Position numbers and translations under genes: made by a program. A DNA stretch of 64,000 nucleotides from Aeromicrobium sp. Leaf350 (GTDB taxonomy: Bacteria; Actinomycetota; Actinomycetes; Propionibacteriales; Nocardioidaceae), in NCBI RefSeq assembly GCF_916858655.1, contig NZ_CAKASL010000003.1, positions 372,001 to 436,000 on the forward strand, in the 5' to 3' direction. Shown here piece by piece: positions 52,824 through 62,359 of the stretch (positions are counted from its first letter, which is position 1; the number at the start of each line of letters is the position of its first letter). The notes under the pieces are model-generated. The model saw nothing but the letters and a program-made list of their open reading frames with translations, ran no database searches and had not been told where the DNA came from.

Positions 52824-53377
52824 GCATCAAGGGCAACCTGTGGGACCCGGTCGCCGGGTTCGGCGTCACGTTCCGCACGATGTTCAGGAAGGTCGTGACG
52901 GAGCAGTACCCGTTCGAGAAGGTGCCCACGGCGCCGCGCTTCCACGGTCGGCACCAGCTCAACCGCTGGCCCGACGGCCTGGAGAAGTGCGTCGGCTGCG
53001 AGCTGTGCGCCTGGGCGTGCCCGGCCGACGCGATCTACGTCGAGGGAGCCTCGAACGACGAGTCGGCCAACGGCGAGGGTCGCTTCAGCCCGGGGGAGCG
53101 GTACGGCCGCGTCTACCAGATCAACTACCTGCGCTGCATCCTCTGCGGCCTGTGCATCGAGGCGTGCCCCACGCGCGCGCTGACGATGACCAACGAGTAC
53201 GAGCTCGCCGACGACAACCGCGAGGCACTGATCTACGAGAAGTCCGACCTGCTCGCCCCGCTGCTGCCCGGCATGACCGAGCCGCCGCACGCGATGCAGA
53301 TCAGCGACGACCACCACGACTACTACCGCGGAAAGACCCTCCCGATCGTCGAGGCCGACACGGGGACGAAGGAGTGA
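52820..53377 (+). CDS. nuoI: NADH-quinone oxidoreductase subunit I
   Basis: The 185-residue subunit carries two 4Fe-4S clusters (N6a, N6b) in ferredoxin motifs [19 protein letters not shown] (about 56) and [19 protein letters not shown] (about 100). An N-terminal amphipathic stretch (about 1-35) lies on the membrane. The ATG at 52820 has a good GGAGG site and gives the usual length. nuoJ begins in its stop (GTGA). Confidence 0.97.
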   Translation: MSIKGNLWDPVAGFGVTFRTMFRKVVTEQYPFEKVPTAPRFHGRHQLNRWPDGLEKCVGCELCAWACPADAIYVEGASNDESANGEGRFSPGERYGRVYQINYLRCILCGLCIEACPTRALTMTNEYELADDNREALIYEKSDLLAPLLPGMTEPPHAMQISDDHHDYYRGKTLPIVEADTGTKE

Positions 53378-54234
53378 CGGCCTTTGGGGTCGTGGCGCCG
53401 ATCATCGTGATCGCCGCCCTGGGCCTGCTCTTCGCGCGCAAGGCGGTGCACGCCGCCCTGGCGCTGGCCGTCGTGATGATCGGCCTCGCGGTCCTGTACG
53501 CCGCCAACGGAGCGCCGTTCCTGTTCGCGGTGCAGATCATCGTCTACACCGGCGCCATCATGATGCTGTTCCTGTTCGTCGTGATGCTCGTGGGTGTCGA
53601 GTCCGGCCCGGAGGCCGTCTCCGACCCGATCCCCGGCCAGCGGGTCGCCGCCTCGTTCGTGGGTCTCGCGTTCGGCGTCATGCTCGTGATCGGCGTCGGC
53701 CAGGTGCTGGCCAACGGGTTCTCGGCGCCGGTCGCGGCCGTCGAGGACGAGAACGTCGAGGGCCTCGCGGCCCTGATGTTCGGTCCGTACGTGCTGGCCT
53801 TCCAGTTCACGGCCGCCCTGCTCGTGACCGCGGTGCTCGGTGCGATGGTGCTGGCGCACCAGGACCGCCTCACCCCGAAGGCCAGCCAGGCCGAGCTCGC
53901 CGCGCAGCGGGTGCGTGACTTCGGGGCCGACGGCAAGCACCCCGGCAACGCGCCGACCCCGGGCGTCTACGCCCGGCACAACGCGGTCGACGTGCCCGCG
54001 CTGCTGCCCGACGGCACTCCGCTGGAGTCCTCGGTGCCCGGCAGCCTCGTGAAGCGCGGCCAGGTCATCCGCCCGCCCGTCACCGGGCCGGGACTCGGTG
54101 AGGGCAACGGCGAGGCCGGCGGGGGTTCCGGGCCACGGGCGGACGGCGAGGCCGGCGGGGGTTCCGGGCCACGGGCGGACGGCGAAGCCGGCGGGGGTTC
54201 CGGGCCACGGGCGGAAGGAGAGCAGAGTGAGTGA
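53374..54234 (+). CDS. nuoJ: NADH-quinone oxidoreductase subunit J with repeat-bearing tail
   Basis: The 286-residue membrane subunit has five helices in the first 175 residues, with [20 protein letters not shown] (about 49-68) holding the bent helix that is typical of NuoJ. A hydrophilic tail of about 110 residues follows. Its end (residues 246-281) is three 12-residue repeats of the kind [12 protein letters not shown]. The tail should face the cytoplasm and has no known role. nuoK starts 8 bp before the end. Confidence 0.93.
   Translation: MTAFGVVAPIIVIAALGLLFARKAVHAALALAVVMIGLAVLYAANGAPFLFAVQIIVYTGAIMMLFLFVVMLVGVESGPEAVSDPIPGQRVAASFVGLAFGVMLVIGVGQVLANGFSAPVAAVEDENVEGLAALMFGPYVLAFQFTAALLVTAVLGAMVLAHQDRLTPKASQAELAAQRVRDFGADGKHPGNAPTPGVYARHNAVDVPALLPDGTPLESSVPGSLVKRGQVIRPPVTGPGLGEGNGEAGGGSGPRADGEAGGGSGPRADGEAGGGSGPRAEGEQSE
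54109..54216 (+). repeat. three 36-bp tandem repeats in the nuoJ 3' end
   Basis: Units 54109-54144, 54145-54180 and 54181-54216 differ only by one base in the third unit and at the last base. Each contains the 26-nt block also found in nuoE. The array ends 10 nt before nuoK, with GGAGAG as the ribosome site. Confidence 0.9.
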
Positions 54235-54520
54235 CCTGCTCAGCCTGTCGATGATCCTGTTCACGATCGGCGCCGTGGGCGTCCTCGTGCGCCGCAACGC
54301 GCTGATCGTGTTCATGTGCGTCGAGCTCATGCTCAACGCGACCAACCTGGCGTTCGTCGCCTTCGCCCGCGAGCACGGCAACCTCGACGGCCAGCTCGCC
54401 GCCTTCTTCGTCATGGTCGTCGCGGCGGCCGAGGTCGTCGTCGGCCTGGCGATCATCATCGCGATCCACCGGTCGCGGGGGTCCATCAGCGTCGACGAGG
54501 TCAGGCAGGTGCGCGGATGA
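54227..54520 (+). CDS. nuoK: NADH-quinone oxidoreductase subunit K
   Basis: The 97-residue membrane subunit has three helices (about 3-23, 28-50, 58-82). The conserved glutamates are in [20 protein letters not shown] (about 30-49) and [15 protein letters not shown] (about 67-81), part of the central proton path. The start is GTG 54227 after GGAGAG; nuoL overlaps its stop. Confidence 0.96.
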   Translation: MSDLLSLSMILFTIGAVGVLVRRNALIVFMCVELMLNATNLAFVAFAREHGNLDGQLAAFFVMVVAAAEVVVGLAIIIAIHRSRGSISVDEVRQVRG

Positions 54521-56397
54521 TGGTCTGGCTGCTCGTCGCGTTCCCCGCCCTGGGGGCCGCGCTGCTGCTGACGTGGGGCAAGGAGTCCGACCGGTTCGGG
54601 CACCTCATCGCGACCGCCGCCTCGGCCGCGTCGTTCGTCTGGGGCGTGGTGCTCTTCGTCCGGCTGCTGGGTCGCGACCACGACGACCGCACCGTGACGG
54701 ACACGCTGTTCACCTGGATCTCCACGGGCGACTTCCACGTCGAGATGTCGTTCGTCTATGACCCCCTGGCGGCCCTCTTCGTGCTGCTCATCACGGGCGT
54801 CGGCACGCTGATCCACGTCTACTCGATCGGTTACATGGAGCACGACGAGCGGCGCCGCCGGTTCTTCGCGTTCCTCAACCTCTTCGTCGCGGCCATGCTC
54901 GTGCTGGTGCTCGCGGGCGACTACCTCGTGCTGTTCCTCGGCTGGGAGGGCGTGGGCCTGGCGTCGTACCTGCTGATCGGGTTCTGGCAGCACAAGCCCA
55001 CTGCCGCTGCCGCCGCCAAGAAGGCGTTCGTCGTCAACCGCGTGGGCGACATCGGCATGGCGCTGGCGATCATGCTGATGTTCAAGGAGTTCGGCACGAC
55101 CGAGATCGCCGCGGTCGGCGACTCGGTGGCCGGCACCGCGGCCAGCACCATCACGGCGCTCGGCCTCCTGCTCCTGCTCGGCGCGTGCGGCAAGTCCGCC
55201 CAGGTGCCGCTGCAGAGCTGGCTGCTCGACGCGATGGAGGGCCCGACGCCGGTCTCGGCCCTGATCCACGCGGCCACGATGGTCACGGCAGGCGTCTACC
55301 TCGTGGTGCGCAGCAACGCGATCTTCGACGCCTCCGAGACCGCGCGCACCGCGGTGGTGGTCGTGGGGCTCGTGACCCTGATCGCCGGTGCGATCATCGG
55401 TTGCGCGAAGGACGACATCAAGAAGGCGCTGGCCGGCTCCACGATGAGCCAGATCGGCTACATGATGCTCGCCGCCGGACTCGGTCCCGCGGGCTACGCC
55501 TTCGCGATCTTCCACCTCGTCACGCACGGCTTCTTCAAGGCCAACATGTTCCTGGGGGCCGGCTCGGTCATGCACGCGATGGACGACGACGTGAACATGC
55601 GGCACTACGGCGCCCTGCGCACGGCCCTGCCCGTCACGTTCGCCACCTTCGGCCTGGGCTATCTCGCGATCATCGGCTTCCCGGGGTTCTCGGGCTTCTT
55701 CAGCAAGGACAAGATCATCGAGGCCGCACTCGCGCACAACGTCTGGATCGGTCTGGCGACGGTCCTCGGCGCCGGCATCACGGCGTTCTACATGACCCGG
55801 CTCATGGCCATGACCTTCGCCGGCCAGAAGCGCTGGAAGGACGAGGTGCACCCGCACGAGTCGCCCCGCGTCATGACGGTGCCGCTCATGGTGCTGGCCG
55901 CGGCGTCGGTGCTCGGCGGCATCCTGCTGCTGGGCGACTGGATCACCGACTGGCTCGAGCCGGTCGTCGGCCACACCGAGCACGAGCACGTCGTGATCCT
56001 CGGCGCCGAGTGGCCGCCCATCGCGGTCTCCGCGCTGGTGACCGTCGTGGTGGCCGTGGGGGTCGCCCTGGCCTGGTTCACCTACGGCCGGCGCGAGGTC
56101 GCGGGCGAGACGCCCGAGAAGGTCTCGTTCCTGACCCGGTTCGCCCGCAACGACCTGTACGGCGACACCGTCAACGAGTGGGTCGCGGTGAGGCCCACCA
56201 TGACCCTGGCCCGTGGCATCGCCCGCTTCGACCAGCACGGGTTCCACCGCGCCATCACCGGCGCCGTGGGCCTGATCGGTGAGGGTGCCAGCAGCATGCG
56301 CGCCTGGCAGAACGGCTTCGTCCGCTCCTACGCGCTCGGGGTGTTCGTCGGTGCGCTCGCGCTGACCCTGGCCCTGCTGGTGGTGATCTGGCGATGA
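54517..56397 (+). CDS. nuoL: NADH-quinone oxidoreductase subunit L
   Basis: The 626-residue antiporter-like proton-pumping subunit has about 14-16 helices. [20 protein letters not shown] (Glu in helix 5, about 147) and [20 protein letters not shown] with [14 protein letters not shown] (about 229-262) are the proton_antipo signatures, with a lysine in [19 protein letters not shown]. The C-terminal part includes the long lateral helix reaching back along the arm. ATG 54517 or the next codon can start it. Confidence 0.97.
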   Translation: MMVWLLVAFPALGAALLLTWGKESDRFGHLIATAASAASFVWGVVLFVRLLGRDHDDRTVTDTLFTWISTGDFHVEMSFVYDPLAALFVLLITGVGTLIHVYSIGYMEHDERRRRFFAFLNLFVAAMLVLVLAGDYLVLFLGWEGVGLASYLLIGFWQHKPTAAAAAKKAFVVNRVGDIGMALAIMLMFKEFGTTEIAAVGDSVAGTAASTITALGLLLLLGACGKSAQVPLQSWLLDAMEGPTPVSALIHAATMVTAGVYLVVRSNAIFDASETARTAVVVVGLVTLIAGAIIGCAKDDIKKALAGSTMSQIGYMMLAAGLGPAGYAFAIFHLVTHGFFKANMFLGAGSVMHAMDDDVNMRHYGALRTALPVTFATFGLGYLAIIGFPGFSGFFSKDKIIEAALAHNVWIGLATVLGAGITAFYMTRLMAMTFAGQKRWKDEVHPHESPRVMTVPLMVLAAASVLGGILLLGDWITDWLEPVVGHTEHEHVVILGAEWPPIAVSALVTVVVAVGVALAWFTYGRREVAGETPEKVSFLTRFARNDLYGDTVNEWVAVRPTMTLARGIARFDQHGFHRAITGAVGLIGEGASSMRAWQNGFVRSYALGVFVGALALTLALLVVIWR

Positions 56398-57872
56398 TCA
56401 CCCTGCTCGCCGCGGTGCCGGTCGTCGGCGCCCTCCTCGTCACCCTGCTGCCGCGCGGCACGCGCTCCCAGCAGCTCCTGGCACGTCACGTGGCCCTCGG
56501 CGTCAGCCTCGTCGCGCTCGCGGTGGCCCTCGTGGCCGCCGCCCGCTTCGACGTCGGCTCCGGCGGCTACCAGATGGTCGAGGAGCACTCCTGGATCGAG
56601 CCCCTGGGCGCGTTCTACTCCGTCGGGCTCAACGGCATCGGGCTGACGCTCGTGCTGCTGACCGTGGTGCTGACGCCCGTCGTGATCCTCGCGGCCTACC
56701 GCGACGAGCTGCCCGGCAACCGCAGCGCGAACTCGTACGTCGCCTGGATGCTGGTGCTCGAGGGCCTGGCGATCCTGGTCTTCACCGCCACCGACGCCTT
56801 CCTGTTCTACGTCGCCTTCGAGGCGACGCTGGTGCCGATCTACTTCCTGATCGGCAGCTACGGCGGGCCCGGCCGGCAGAAGGCCGCCGTCACGTTCCTG
56901 CTCTACAACCTGCTCGGCGGCCTGCTGATGCTGGCCGCGATCGTCGGGCTGTACGTCGTGTCGTCCGACGCGGGGGAGGCCAGCTACCGCCTCGCCGACC
57001 TGGCCAGCATCCCGATGGACGAGACCACGGAGCGGCTGCTCTTCCTCGGCTTCATGGCGGCGTTCGCCGTCAAGGCACCGCTGTGGCCCTTCCACACGTG
57101 GTTGCCGGAGGCCGCGGCGTCCGCCACGCCGGCGACCTCGGTGCTGATGGTCAGCGTGATCGACAAGGTCGGCACGTTCGGCATGATCCGGTGGGGGCTC
57201 GAGCTCTTCCCGGGCGCCGCCGACTGGGCCTCGCCGACGATCATGGCGCTGGCTGTCGTGAGCATCGTCTACGGGGCGCTGGCGGCGATCGGCTCCACCG
57301 ACATCCGCAGGCTCGTCGCCTACACGTCGGTCTCGCACTTCGGCTTCATCATCCTCGGCATCTTCGCGTTCACGCAGACGTCGACGACGGGCTCGGTGCT
57401 CTACATGTTCAACCACGGTCTCTCGACCGCGGCGCTGTTCCTCGTGACCGGCATCATGATCAGCCGTCGCGGCTCGGCGGAGATCTCCGCCTTCGGCGGC
57501 GTGCAGAAGATCGCCCCCGTGATGTCGGGCGTCCTGCTCGTCGCGGGCCTGTCGAGCCTGTCGCTCCCGGGCCTCGCGCCGTTCGTGAGCGAGTTCCTGG
57601 TGCTCGCGGGCACGTTCACGGTCAACGTCCCGCTCGCGGTCGTCGCCACGCTCGGCATCGTGCTCGCCGCGGTCTACGTGCTCGTGCTGTACCAACGCAC
57701 GATGACCGGGCCCCTCACCGATCAGGCGAAGGTCGTCACCGACCTGACCGCCCGTGAGGTCGCGGCCCTCTCGCCGCTCGTCGTCGTCATCGTCGGGCTG
57801 GGGCTGTTCCCGCAGCCGCTGCTCGACCTGGTCAACCCGGCCGTGGCCGTCGTCCTGGGAGGTCTCCCGTGA
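56394..57872 (+). CDS. nuoM: NADH-quinone oxidoreductase subunit M
   Basis: The 492-residue antiporter-like subunit has about 14 helices. [20 protein letters not shown] (Glu, about 140) and [20 protein letters not shown] (about 228) are the family signatures, with the lysine-bearing loop after [20 protein letters not shown]. It is the second of three proton-pumping modules. It overlaps nuoL and nuoN by 4 bp each. Confidence 0.97.
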   Translation: MITLLAAVPVVGALLVTLLPRGTRSQQLLARHVALGVSLVALAVALVAAARFDVGSGGYQMVEEHSWIEPLGAFYSVGLNGIGLTLVLLTVVLTPVVILAAYRDELPGNRSANSYVAWMLVLEGLAILVFTATDAFLFYVAFEATLVPIYFLIGSYGGPGRQKAAVTFLLYNLLGGLLMLAAIVGLYVVSSDAGEASYRLADLASIPMDETTERLLFLGFMAAFAVKAPLWPFHTWLPEAAASATPATSVLMVSVIDKVGTFGMIRWGLELFPGAADWASPTIMALAVVSIVYGALAAIGSTDIRRLVAYTSVSHFGFIILGIFAFTQTSTTGSVLYMFNHGLSTAALFLVTGIMISRRGSAEISAFGGVQKIAPVMSGVLLVAGLSSLSLPGLAPFVSEFLVLAGTFTVNVPLAVVATLGIVLAAVYVLVLYQRTMTGPLTDQAKVVTDLTAREVAALSPLVVVIVGLGLFPQPLLDLVNPAVAVVLGGLP

Positions 57873-59377
57873 TCCCGGCTCCGGAGCTCGACTTCGCCCT
57901 GCTCTCACCGCTGCTGATCGTCGCGGCGGCGGCCCTGCTGGGCGTGCTCGTGGAGGCGTTCTGCCCGCGGGGCCCACGCTTCGTCGTGCAGACCGGCCTG
58001 GCGGCCGGCGCCAGCCTGGCCGCCCTCGGCGCGAGCATCGCCGTCTACGTGGCGGGCGACCTGGGCGTCACCGACGAGCCCGGTCGCACGATCGTCGCCG
58101 ACGAGGCGGGCGTCATCACGTGGATGATGCTCGCGGTCTTCGGGCTGCTGGGTGTGCTGCTGTTCGCCGACCGCACGCTCGACGCCGGGCTCAGCGCCTT
58201 CACCGGTCGCGCCGCCGACCGGCCGGGATCGCCCGACGAGGCCGAGGCGATCCGCTTCCGCGTCGAGCACACCGAGATCTTCCCGCTGGCCCTGTTCGCG
58301 CTCCTCGGCATGATGATGTTCGCCGCGAGCTCGGACCTGCTCACGATGTTCGTCGCGCTCGAGGTCCTGAGCCTGCCGCTGTACCTGCTGTGCGGCATCG
58401 CCCGCCGGCGGCGCCTCGTCAGCCAGGAGGCCGCGCTCAAGTACTTCGTGCTCGGCGCGTTCAGCTCGGCGTTCTTCCTGTACGGCGTCGCCCTGGCGTA
58501 CGGCTACTCCGGCTCGTTCGCGATCGGCGCGCTGGGTGAGGTCCACGACGACACCGAGCTGCGGATCGCCGCGGTGGGTCTGATGGCCGTCGGCCTGCTG
58601 TTCAAGGTCGGCGCGGTGCCGTTCCACGCCTGGACCCCCGACGTCTACGTCGGGGCACCGACCCCGGTCACGGCGTTCATGTCGGCGGGCACCAAGGCGG
58701 CGGCCTTCGTGGCCCTGATGCGCGTGCTGTTCGCCTCGACCGAGGTCGACTGGCAGCCGACCGTGGCGGTCGTCGCGGGCCTGACGATGCTGGTCGGCTC
58801 GCTGTTCGCGATCGCCCAGAGCGACGTCAAGCGGATGTTGGCGTACTCCTCGGTCGCCCACGCGGGCTTCCTGCTGACCGGTGTCCTCGGCGGCAGCGAC
58901 GCCTCCGCCGTGCTGTTCTACCTCGTGACGTACGGCCTGGCCTCGATCGGCGCCTTCGCGGTCGTGATGCTGGTGCGCGACGCCGGCGGCGAGGCGACGG
59001 CGACGACCCGCTGGGCCGGACTCGGACGACAGAACCCCGTCCTGGGCGTCAGCTTCGCGGTCTTCATGCTGTCGTTCGCGGGCATCCCGTTGACCGGTGG
59101 CTTCATCGGCAAGCTGTCGGTGTTCGTCGAGGCGGGACGGGCCGGCTACTGGCCCGTCGTGGTCCTCGGCGTGCTCGTCAGCGCGATGGCCGCATTCTTC
59201 TACGTCCGCATGATCACCGTGATGTTCTTCACCGATCCCGACGGTCTCGCGGTCGCCTCGGGCGCGAAGATCACCACCGCGGTCGTGGTGGTGGCAGCCG
59301 TCGGTACGGTGATCCTCGGCATCGCTCCGGGCCCTGTGCTTGAGTTGGTGCAGCAAACGGGCTCCCTGATCCCTTGA
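57869..59377 (+). CDS. nuoN: NADH-quinone oxidoreductase subunit N
   Basis: The 502-residue antiporter-like subunit closes the operon. LTMFVALEVLSLPLYLLCGI (Glu, about 160) and FKVGAVPFHAWTPDVYVGAP (about 247-266) are the signatures; DVKRMLAYSSVAHAGFLLTG holds the pump lysine. It sits next to NuoK in the membrane arm. Start is GTG 57869. The polyprenyl synthase gene follows 29 bp after its stop and may be in the same transcript. Confidence 0.96.
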   Translation: MIPAPELDFALLSPLLIVAAAALLGVLVEAFCPRGPRFVVQTGLAAGASLAALGASIAVYVAGDLGVTDEPGRTIVADEAGVITWMMLAVFGLLGVLLFADRTLDAGLSAFTGRAADRPGSPDEAEAIRFRVEHTEIFPLALFALLGMMMFAASSDLLTMFVALEVLSLPLYLLCGIARRRRLVSQEAALKYFVLGAFSSAFFLYGVALAYGYSGSFAIGALGEVHDDTELRIAAVGLMAVGLLFKVGAVPFHAWTPDVYVGAPTPVTAFMSAGTKAAAFVALMRVLFASTEVDWQPTVAVVAGLTMLVGSLFAIAQSDVKRMLAYSSVAHAGFLLTGVLGGSDASAVLFYLVTYGLASIGAFAVVMLVRDAGGEATATTRWAGLGRQNPVLGVSFAVFMLSFAGIPLTGGFIGKLSVFVEAGRAGYWPVVVLGVLVSAMAAFFYVRMITVMFFTDPDGLAVASGAKITTAVVVVAAVGTVILGIAPGPVLELVQQTGSLIP

Positions 59378-59406
59378 CGGGTGCCCTCGACCGACCAGGA
59401 GGCGCC

Positions 59407-60435
59407 GTGACGACCGTGGGGCAGCCAGCAGGCTCAGGGCCGACCCCGTCGTCCGCGCTGCCCGTCACGGTCGAGGACCCGGCCCTGGAGGCGCGCATCC
59501 TCGCGGGGGTCTCGGAGATCGAGCGTCAGCTGGCCGACGCCGCGCACAGCGACGAGCCGTTCGTCGCCGAGGCCGCGACGCACCTGCTCCGCGCGGGCGG
59601 CAAGCGCTTCCGGCCGCTGCTCGTCACGCTGGCTGCCGAGTTCGGCGACCCCGCCGCCCCGGGGGTCGTGCCGTCGGCCGTCGTGGTCGAGCTGACCCAC
59701 CTGGCCACGCTGTACCACGACGACGTCATGGACGAGGCCGACAAGCGCCGCGGTGCGCTCAGCGCCAACGCGCGCTGGGACAACACGCTCGCCATCCTGG
59801 TCGGTGACTTCCTGTTCGCGCAGGCCTCCGAGATCGTCGCGTCCCTCGGTCCCGAGGCCGTCCGCATCCAGGCCCGCACCTTCTCCCGGCTGGTGCACGG
59901 CCAGATCCGCGAGACGATCGGCCCCGGCGAGTCCGATCCGCTCAAGCACTACCTCGAGGTCGTCGCCGACAAGACCGGCTCGCTGATCGCCACCGCGGCG
60001 CGCTTCGGCGCCATGATGGCGGCGGCTCCGGTGGAGGTCGAGCGGGCGCTGACCGAGTTCGGCGAGCGCATCGGCGCCGCCTTCCAGCTGCGCGACGACA
60101 TCATCGACATCGCCAGCGAGACGGGGGAGTCGGGCAAGACCCCCGGCACCGACCTGCGCGAGGGAGTGCCCACGCTCCCGGTGCTGCTGGCGCTGCAGTC
60201 GTCCGACCCGGCCGACGCGCGCCTGCGTGAGCTGCTGTCCAAGCCGCTCGTCGACGACGACGAGCACGCCGAGGCCCTCGTGGCGCTAAGGGCCCATCCC
60301 GCGATGGACGAGGCGCGCGCCTACGTCCACGCCGAGGCCGACGCCGCTCGCGCCCTCCTGCACTCGCTGCCCGACATCCCGGCCCGCGCCGCGCTCGAGC
60401 AGCTCTGCGACGCCGTCGCCACCCGCCTGGGCTGA
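59407..60435 (+). CDS. polyprenyl diphosphate synthase
   Basis: The 342-residue trans-prenyltransferase has the first aspartate-rich motif in LYHDDVMDEADKRRG (about 102) and the second in LRDDIIDIASE (about 230), plus LLRAGGKRFRPLLV (about 63) for substrate phosphate. It probably makes the menaquinone side chain for MenA, as GrcC-type enzymes do in related genomes, which would explain its place after nuo and near the men genes. Chain length cannot be fixed by eye. GTG 59407 follows CAGGAGG. Confidence 0.93.
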   Translation: MTTVGQPAGSGPTPSSALPVTVEDPALEARILAGVSEIERQLADAAHSDEPFVAEAATHLLRAGGKRFRPLLVTLAAEFGDPAAPGVVPSAVVVELTHLATLYHDDVMDEADKRRGALSANARWDNTLAILVGDFLFAQASEIVASLGPEAVRIQARTFSRLVHGQIRETIGPGESDPLKHYLEVVADKTGSLIATAARFGAMMAAAPVEVERALTEFGERIGAAFQLRDDIIDIASETGESGKTPGTDLREGVPTLPVLLALQSSDPADARLRELLSKPLVDDDEHAEALVALRAHPAMDEARAYVHAEADAARALLHSLPDIPARAALEQLCDAVATRLG

Positions 60436-60448
60436 CCCTCTCCCAGAT

Positions 60449-60500
60449 TTGCGCCGAGTCGTGCGCTTTGCGCGGCGCAGTCACGCACATCTCGGCGCAA
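60449..60500. terminator. inverted repeat between convergent genes (family C)
   Basis: Arms TTGCGCCGAG (60449-60458) and CTCGGCGCAA (60491-60500) match perfectly; inside, GTGCG and CGCAC can pair as well. It lies 13 bp after the synthase stop and 15 bp before the end of the convergent transporter gene, so a bidirectional terminator is likely. Confidence 0.6.
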
Positions 60501-60515
60501 TTCTCGGTGGCGTCC

Positions 60516-61460
60516 TCAGACGGGGACGGGCTCGACCGGGACGGGGCGCTTGCGGTTGCGCAGGGCGTCGGTCGTGAAGAGCGCGAGGGCGAGCCAGACG
60601 AGGCCGAAGCCCGCCCACCGAGGGCCGGTCATGGCCTCGTCGAACACCAGCAGGCCCAGCACGAACTGCAGGGCGGGTCCGAGGTACTGCAGGAGCCCGA
60701 TCGTCGAGAGCTTGAGGCGCGTGGCGGCCGCGCCGAACAGCAGCAGCGGGATCGCGGTCACGACGCCGGTGCCCGCGAGCAGCAGCGCGTTGCCCGTGCC
60801 CGCGTGGCCGAACGCGAGTGATCCCTGCACGCCGAGCCACACGAGGAACGCGAGCGCGAACGGCGAGAGCAGCAGCGTCTCGACGCCGAGGGTCTCGATC
60901 GTGCCGAGGTCGACCTTCTTCTTCAGGAAGCCGTACGCCGCGAACGAGAAGGCCACGGCGAGGGCCACGAGGGGCAGCCGGCCGTAGTCGACCGTCAGGA
61001 TCACGACGGCGACGAAGCCGATCGCGACCGCCGTCCACTGCAGCCGGCGCAGGTTCTCGCCCAGCACGAACACGCCGACCAGCACCGTGACGAGGGGGTT
61101 GATGAAGTAGCCCAGCGAGGTCTCGATGACCCGGTCGTTCGTGACGCCGTAGATGAAGGCGCCCCAGTTGACCGCGATGACGACCGACGCGAGGAACAGC
61201 AGCACCACGAGGCGCGGCTGTCGCAGGATCTCCAGGAACGACCCCCAGCGCCGGGTCACGGTCAGCAGCAGCCCGACGAACACGAGCGACCAGACGACGC
61301 GGTGGGCGAGCGCCTCCAGCGGATCCGCGGGATCCAGCAGCGGCCAGTACAACGGCATGAAGCCCCAGAACAGGTACGCCGCCACGCCGTAGGCGATGCC
61401 GCCCGTGCGCTCCTTCGTCTCCTCCGCCACGAGAGCAGTCAACACCCGGTGAGGTCGCAT
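60516..61460 (-). CDS. rarD: RarD-type EamA permease
   Basis: The 314-residue membrane protein has about ten helices. GIAYGVAAYLFWGFMPLYWP and VNWGAFIYGVTNDRVIETSL with LGYFINPLVTVLVGVFVLGE are RarD hallmarks. The family is linked to drug/metabolite export, with chloramphenicol resistance reported for some members. The ATG at 61460 gives a short extra lead; a GTG at 61430 would start nearer the first helix and may be the true start. Confidence 0.9.
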   Translation of the reverse strand: MRPHRVLTALVAEETKERTGGIAYGVAAYLFWGFMPLYWPLLDPADPLEALAHRVVWSLVFVGLLLTVTRRWGSFLEILRQPRLVVLLFLASVVIAVNWGAFIYGVTNDRVIETSLGYFINPLVTVLVGVFVLGENLRRLQWTAVAIGFVAVVILTVDYGRLPLVALAVAFSFAAYGFLKKKVDLGTIETLGVETLLLSPFALAFLVWLGVQGSLAFGHAGTGNALLLAGTGVVTAIPLLLFGAAATRLKLSTIGLLQYLGPALQFVLGLLVFDEAMTGPRWAGFGLVWLALALFTTDALRNRKRPVPVEPVPV

Positions 61461-61506
61461 CGTGCAACCGGATGACGGTTGACCCCCGAGCGACGTCTCG
61501 GCGGGC

Positions 61507-61512
61507 TAGCCT
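61507..61512 (+). promoter_or_regulatory. -10 box (TAGCCT) of the YwaF-type gene
   Basis: TAGCCT ends 6 nt before the ATG at 61519. Confidence 0.5.
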
Positions 61513-61518
61513 GCGGGC

Positions 61519-62247
61519 ATGATCGCGGCCGACGACTTCGAGGCGTACGACACCTCGCACCTGGCGGTGCTGGCGATCTTCGCGATCGGCATCGTCGCGG
61601 TGGTGCTCGCGGGGCGGGCGCGACGCGGCACTCCCGCTGCCGCCGCGGCCTCACGCGCGGGGGCGGTGGCCGTCGCCGCCGTCACGATCCCGCTGCAGGT
61701 CCTGCAGTTCACGCCCGACGAGTGGAACCTGAACACCTCGCTGCCGCTGCAGCTGTGCGACCTCGCCTGGATGGTCGCGGTGCACGCGCTCTGGACCGGC
61801 AACCGCACCACCGCGACGATCACGTGGCTGTGGGGCCTGACCCTGACGATGCAGGGCATGCTGACGCCGGACCTGTCGTCGCCGTTCCCCGAGCCGCGGT
61901 TCCTGATGTTCTGGGCGATGCACGTGCTGATCATCTGGGCGGGGTTCTGGCTGGTGCCCGGCCTCGGGATCGGGCCGACCTGGCGCACCTACCGGCGGGC
62001 GGTCGCGGCGACGCTCGTGTGGCTCGTCGGGGTCTACGCCTTCAACGTCGCCGCCGGCACCAACTACGGCTACGTCAACCGCAAGCCGCAGCGGGCCTCG
62101 GCGCTCGACCTGCTGCCGGAGTGGCCCTGGTACGTGGCGGTCGAGATCGTGGTGCTGACGGTCGTCTGGGCGCTGCTCGTGCTGCCCTGGGCCCTCCGCC
62201 ACCCCCGGAGCGGTGAGCCAGAGACCTCTCCCGCCCCCGGGCGGTGA
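61519..62247 (+). CDS. YwaF/TIGR02206-type membrane protein
   Basis: The 242-residue protein has six or seven helices. The conserved features are LPLQLCDLAWMVAVHALWTG (about 75-94), PRFLMFWAMHVLIIWAGFWL (about 126-145) and GTNYGYVNRKP before the last helix. The family is widespread but without assigned function; polar residues in the helices suggest a transporter or enzyme. Its last codons run into palindromic repeat family D. Confidence 0.8.
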   Translation: MIAADDFEAYDTSHLAVLAIFAIGIVAVVLAGRARRGTPAAAAASRAGAVAVAAVTIPLQVLQFTPDEWNLNTSLPLQLCDLAWMVAVHALWTGNRTTATITWLWGLTLTMQGMLTPDLSSPFPEPRFLMFWAMHVLIIWAGFWLVPGLGIGPTWRTYRRAVAATLVWLVGVYAFNVAAGTNYGYVNRKPQRASALDLLPEWPWYVAVEIVVLTVVWALLVLPWALRHPRSGEPETSPAPGR

Positions 62248-62357
62248 GTTACCGACGTGTTCGGCCTCCGGGCGGTGAGCTAGAGACGTGTGGGGACCCC
62301 GCACACGTCCCTATCTCACCGCCCACCCGCGTGACACGTCCCTAAGTCACCGCCCGG
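62237..62357. repeat. palindromic repeat cluster (family D)
   Basis: Four copies of a unit of about 24 nt: direct at 62237 and 62268, inverted ending at 62324 and 62357. The inner pair (62270-62292 with 62302-62324) forms a stem with 21 of 23 bases paired and a 9-nt loop. The first copy contains the stop codon of the YwaF-type gene, and the last ends 2 bp before the stop of the convergent SDR gene. Confidence 0.75.
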
Positions 62358-62359
62358 GG

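Noticed and set aside
54109-54216. Possible CRISPR-like array (three regular repeats)
   Set aside because: The units are contiguous with no variable spacers, stay in frame inside nuoJ, and encode a 12-residue protein repeat.
53323-56247. A 974-codon open frame on the minus strand across nuoJ-nuoL
   Set aside because: It lies entirely antisense to well-supported nuo genes; its translation is full of His, Asp, Arg and Gly without any domain, as expected for a mirror frame in high-G+C DNA.
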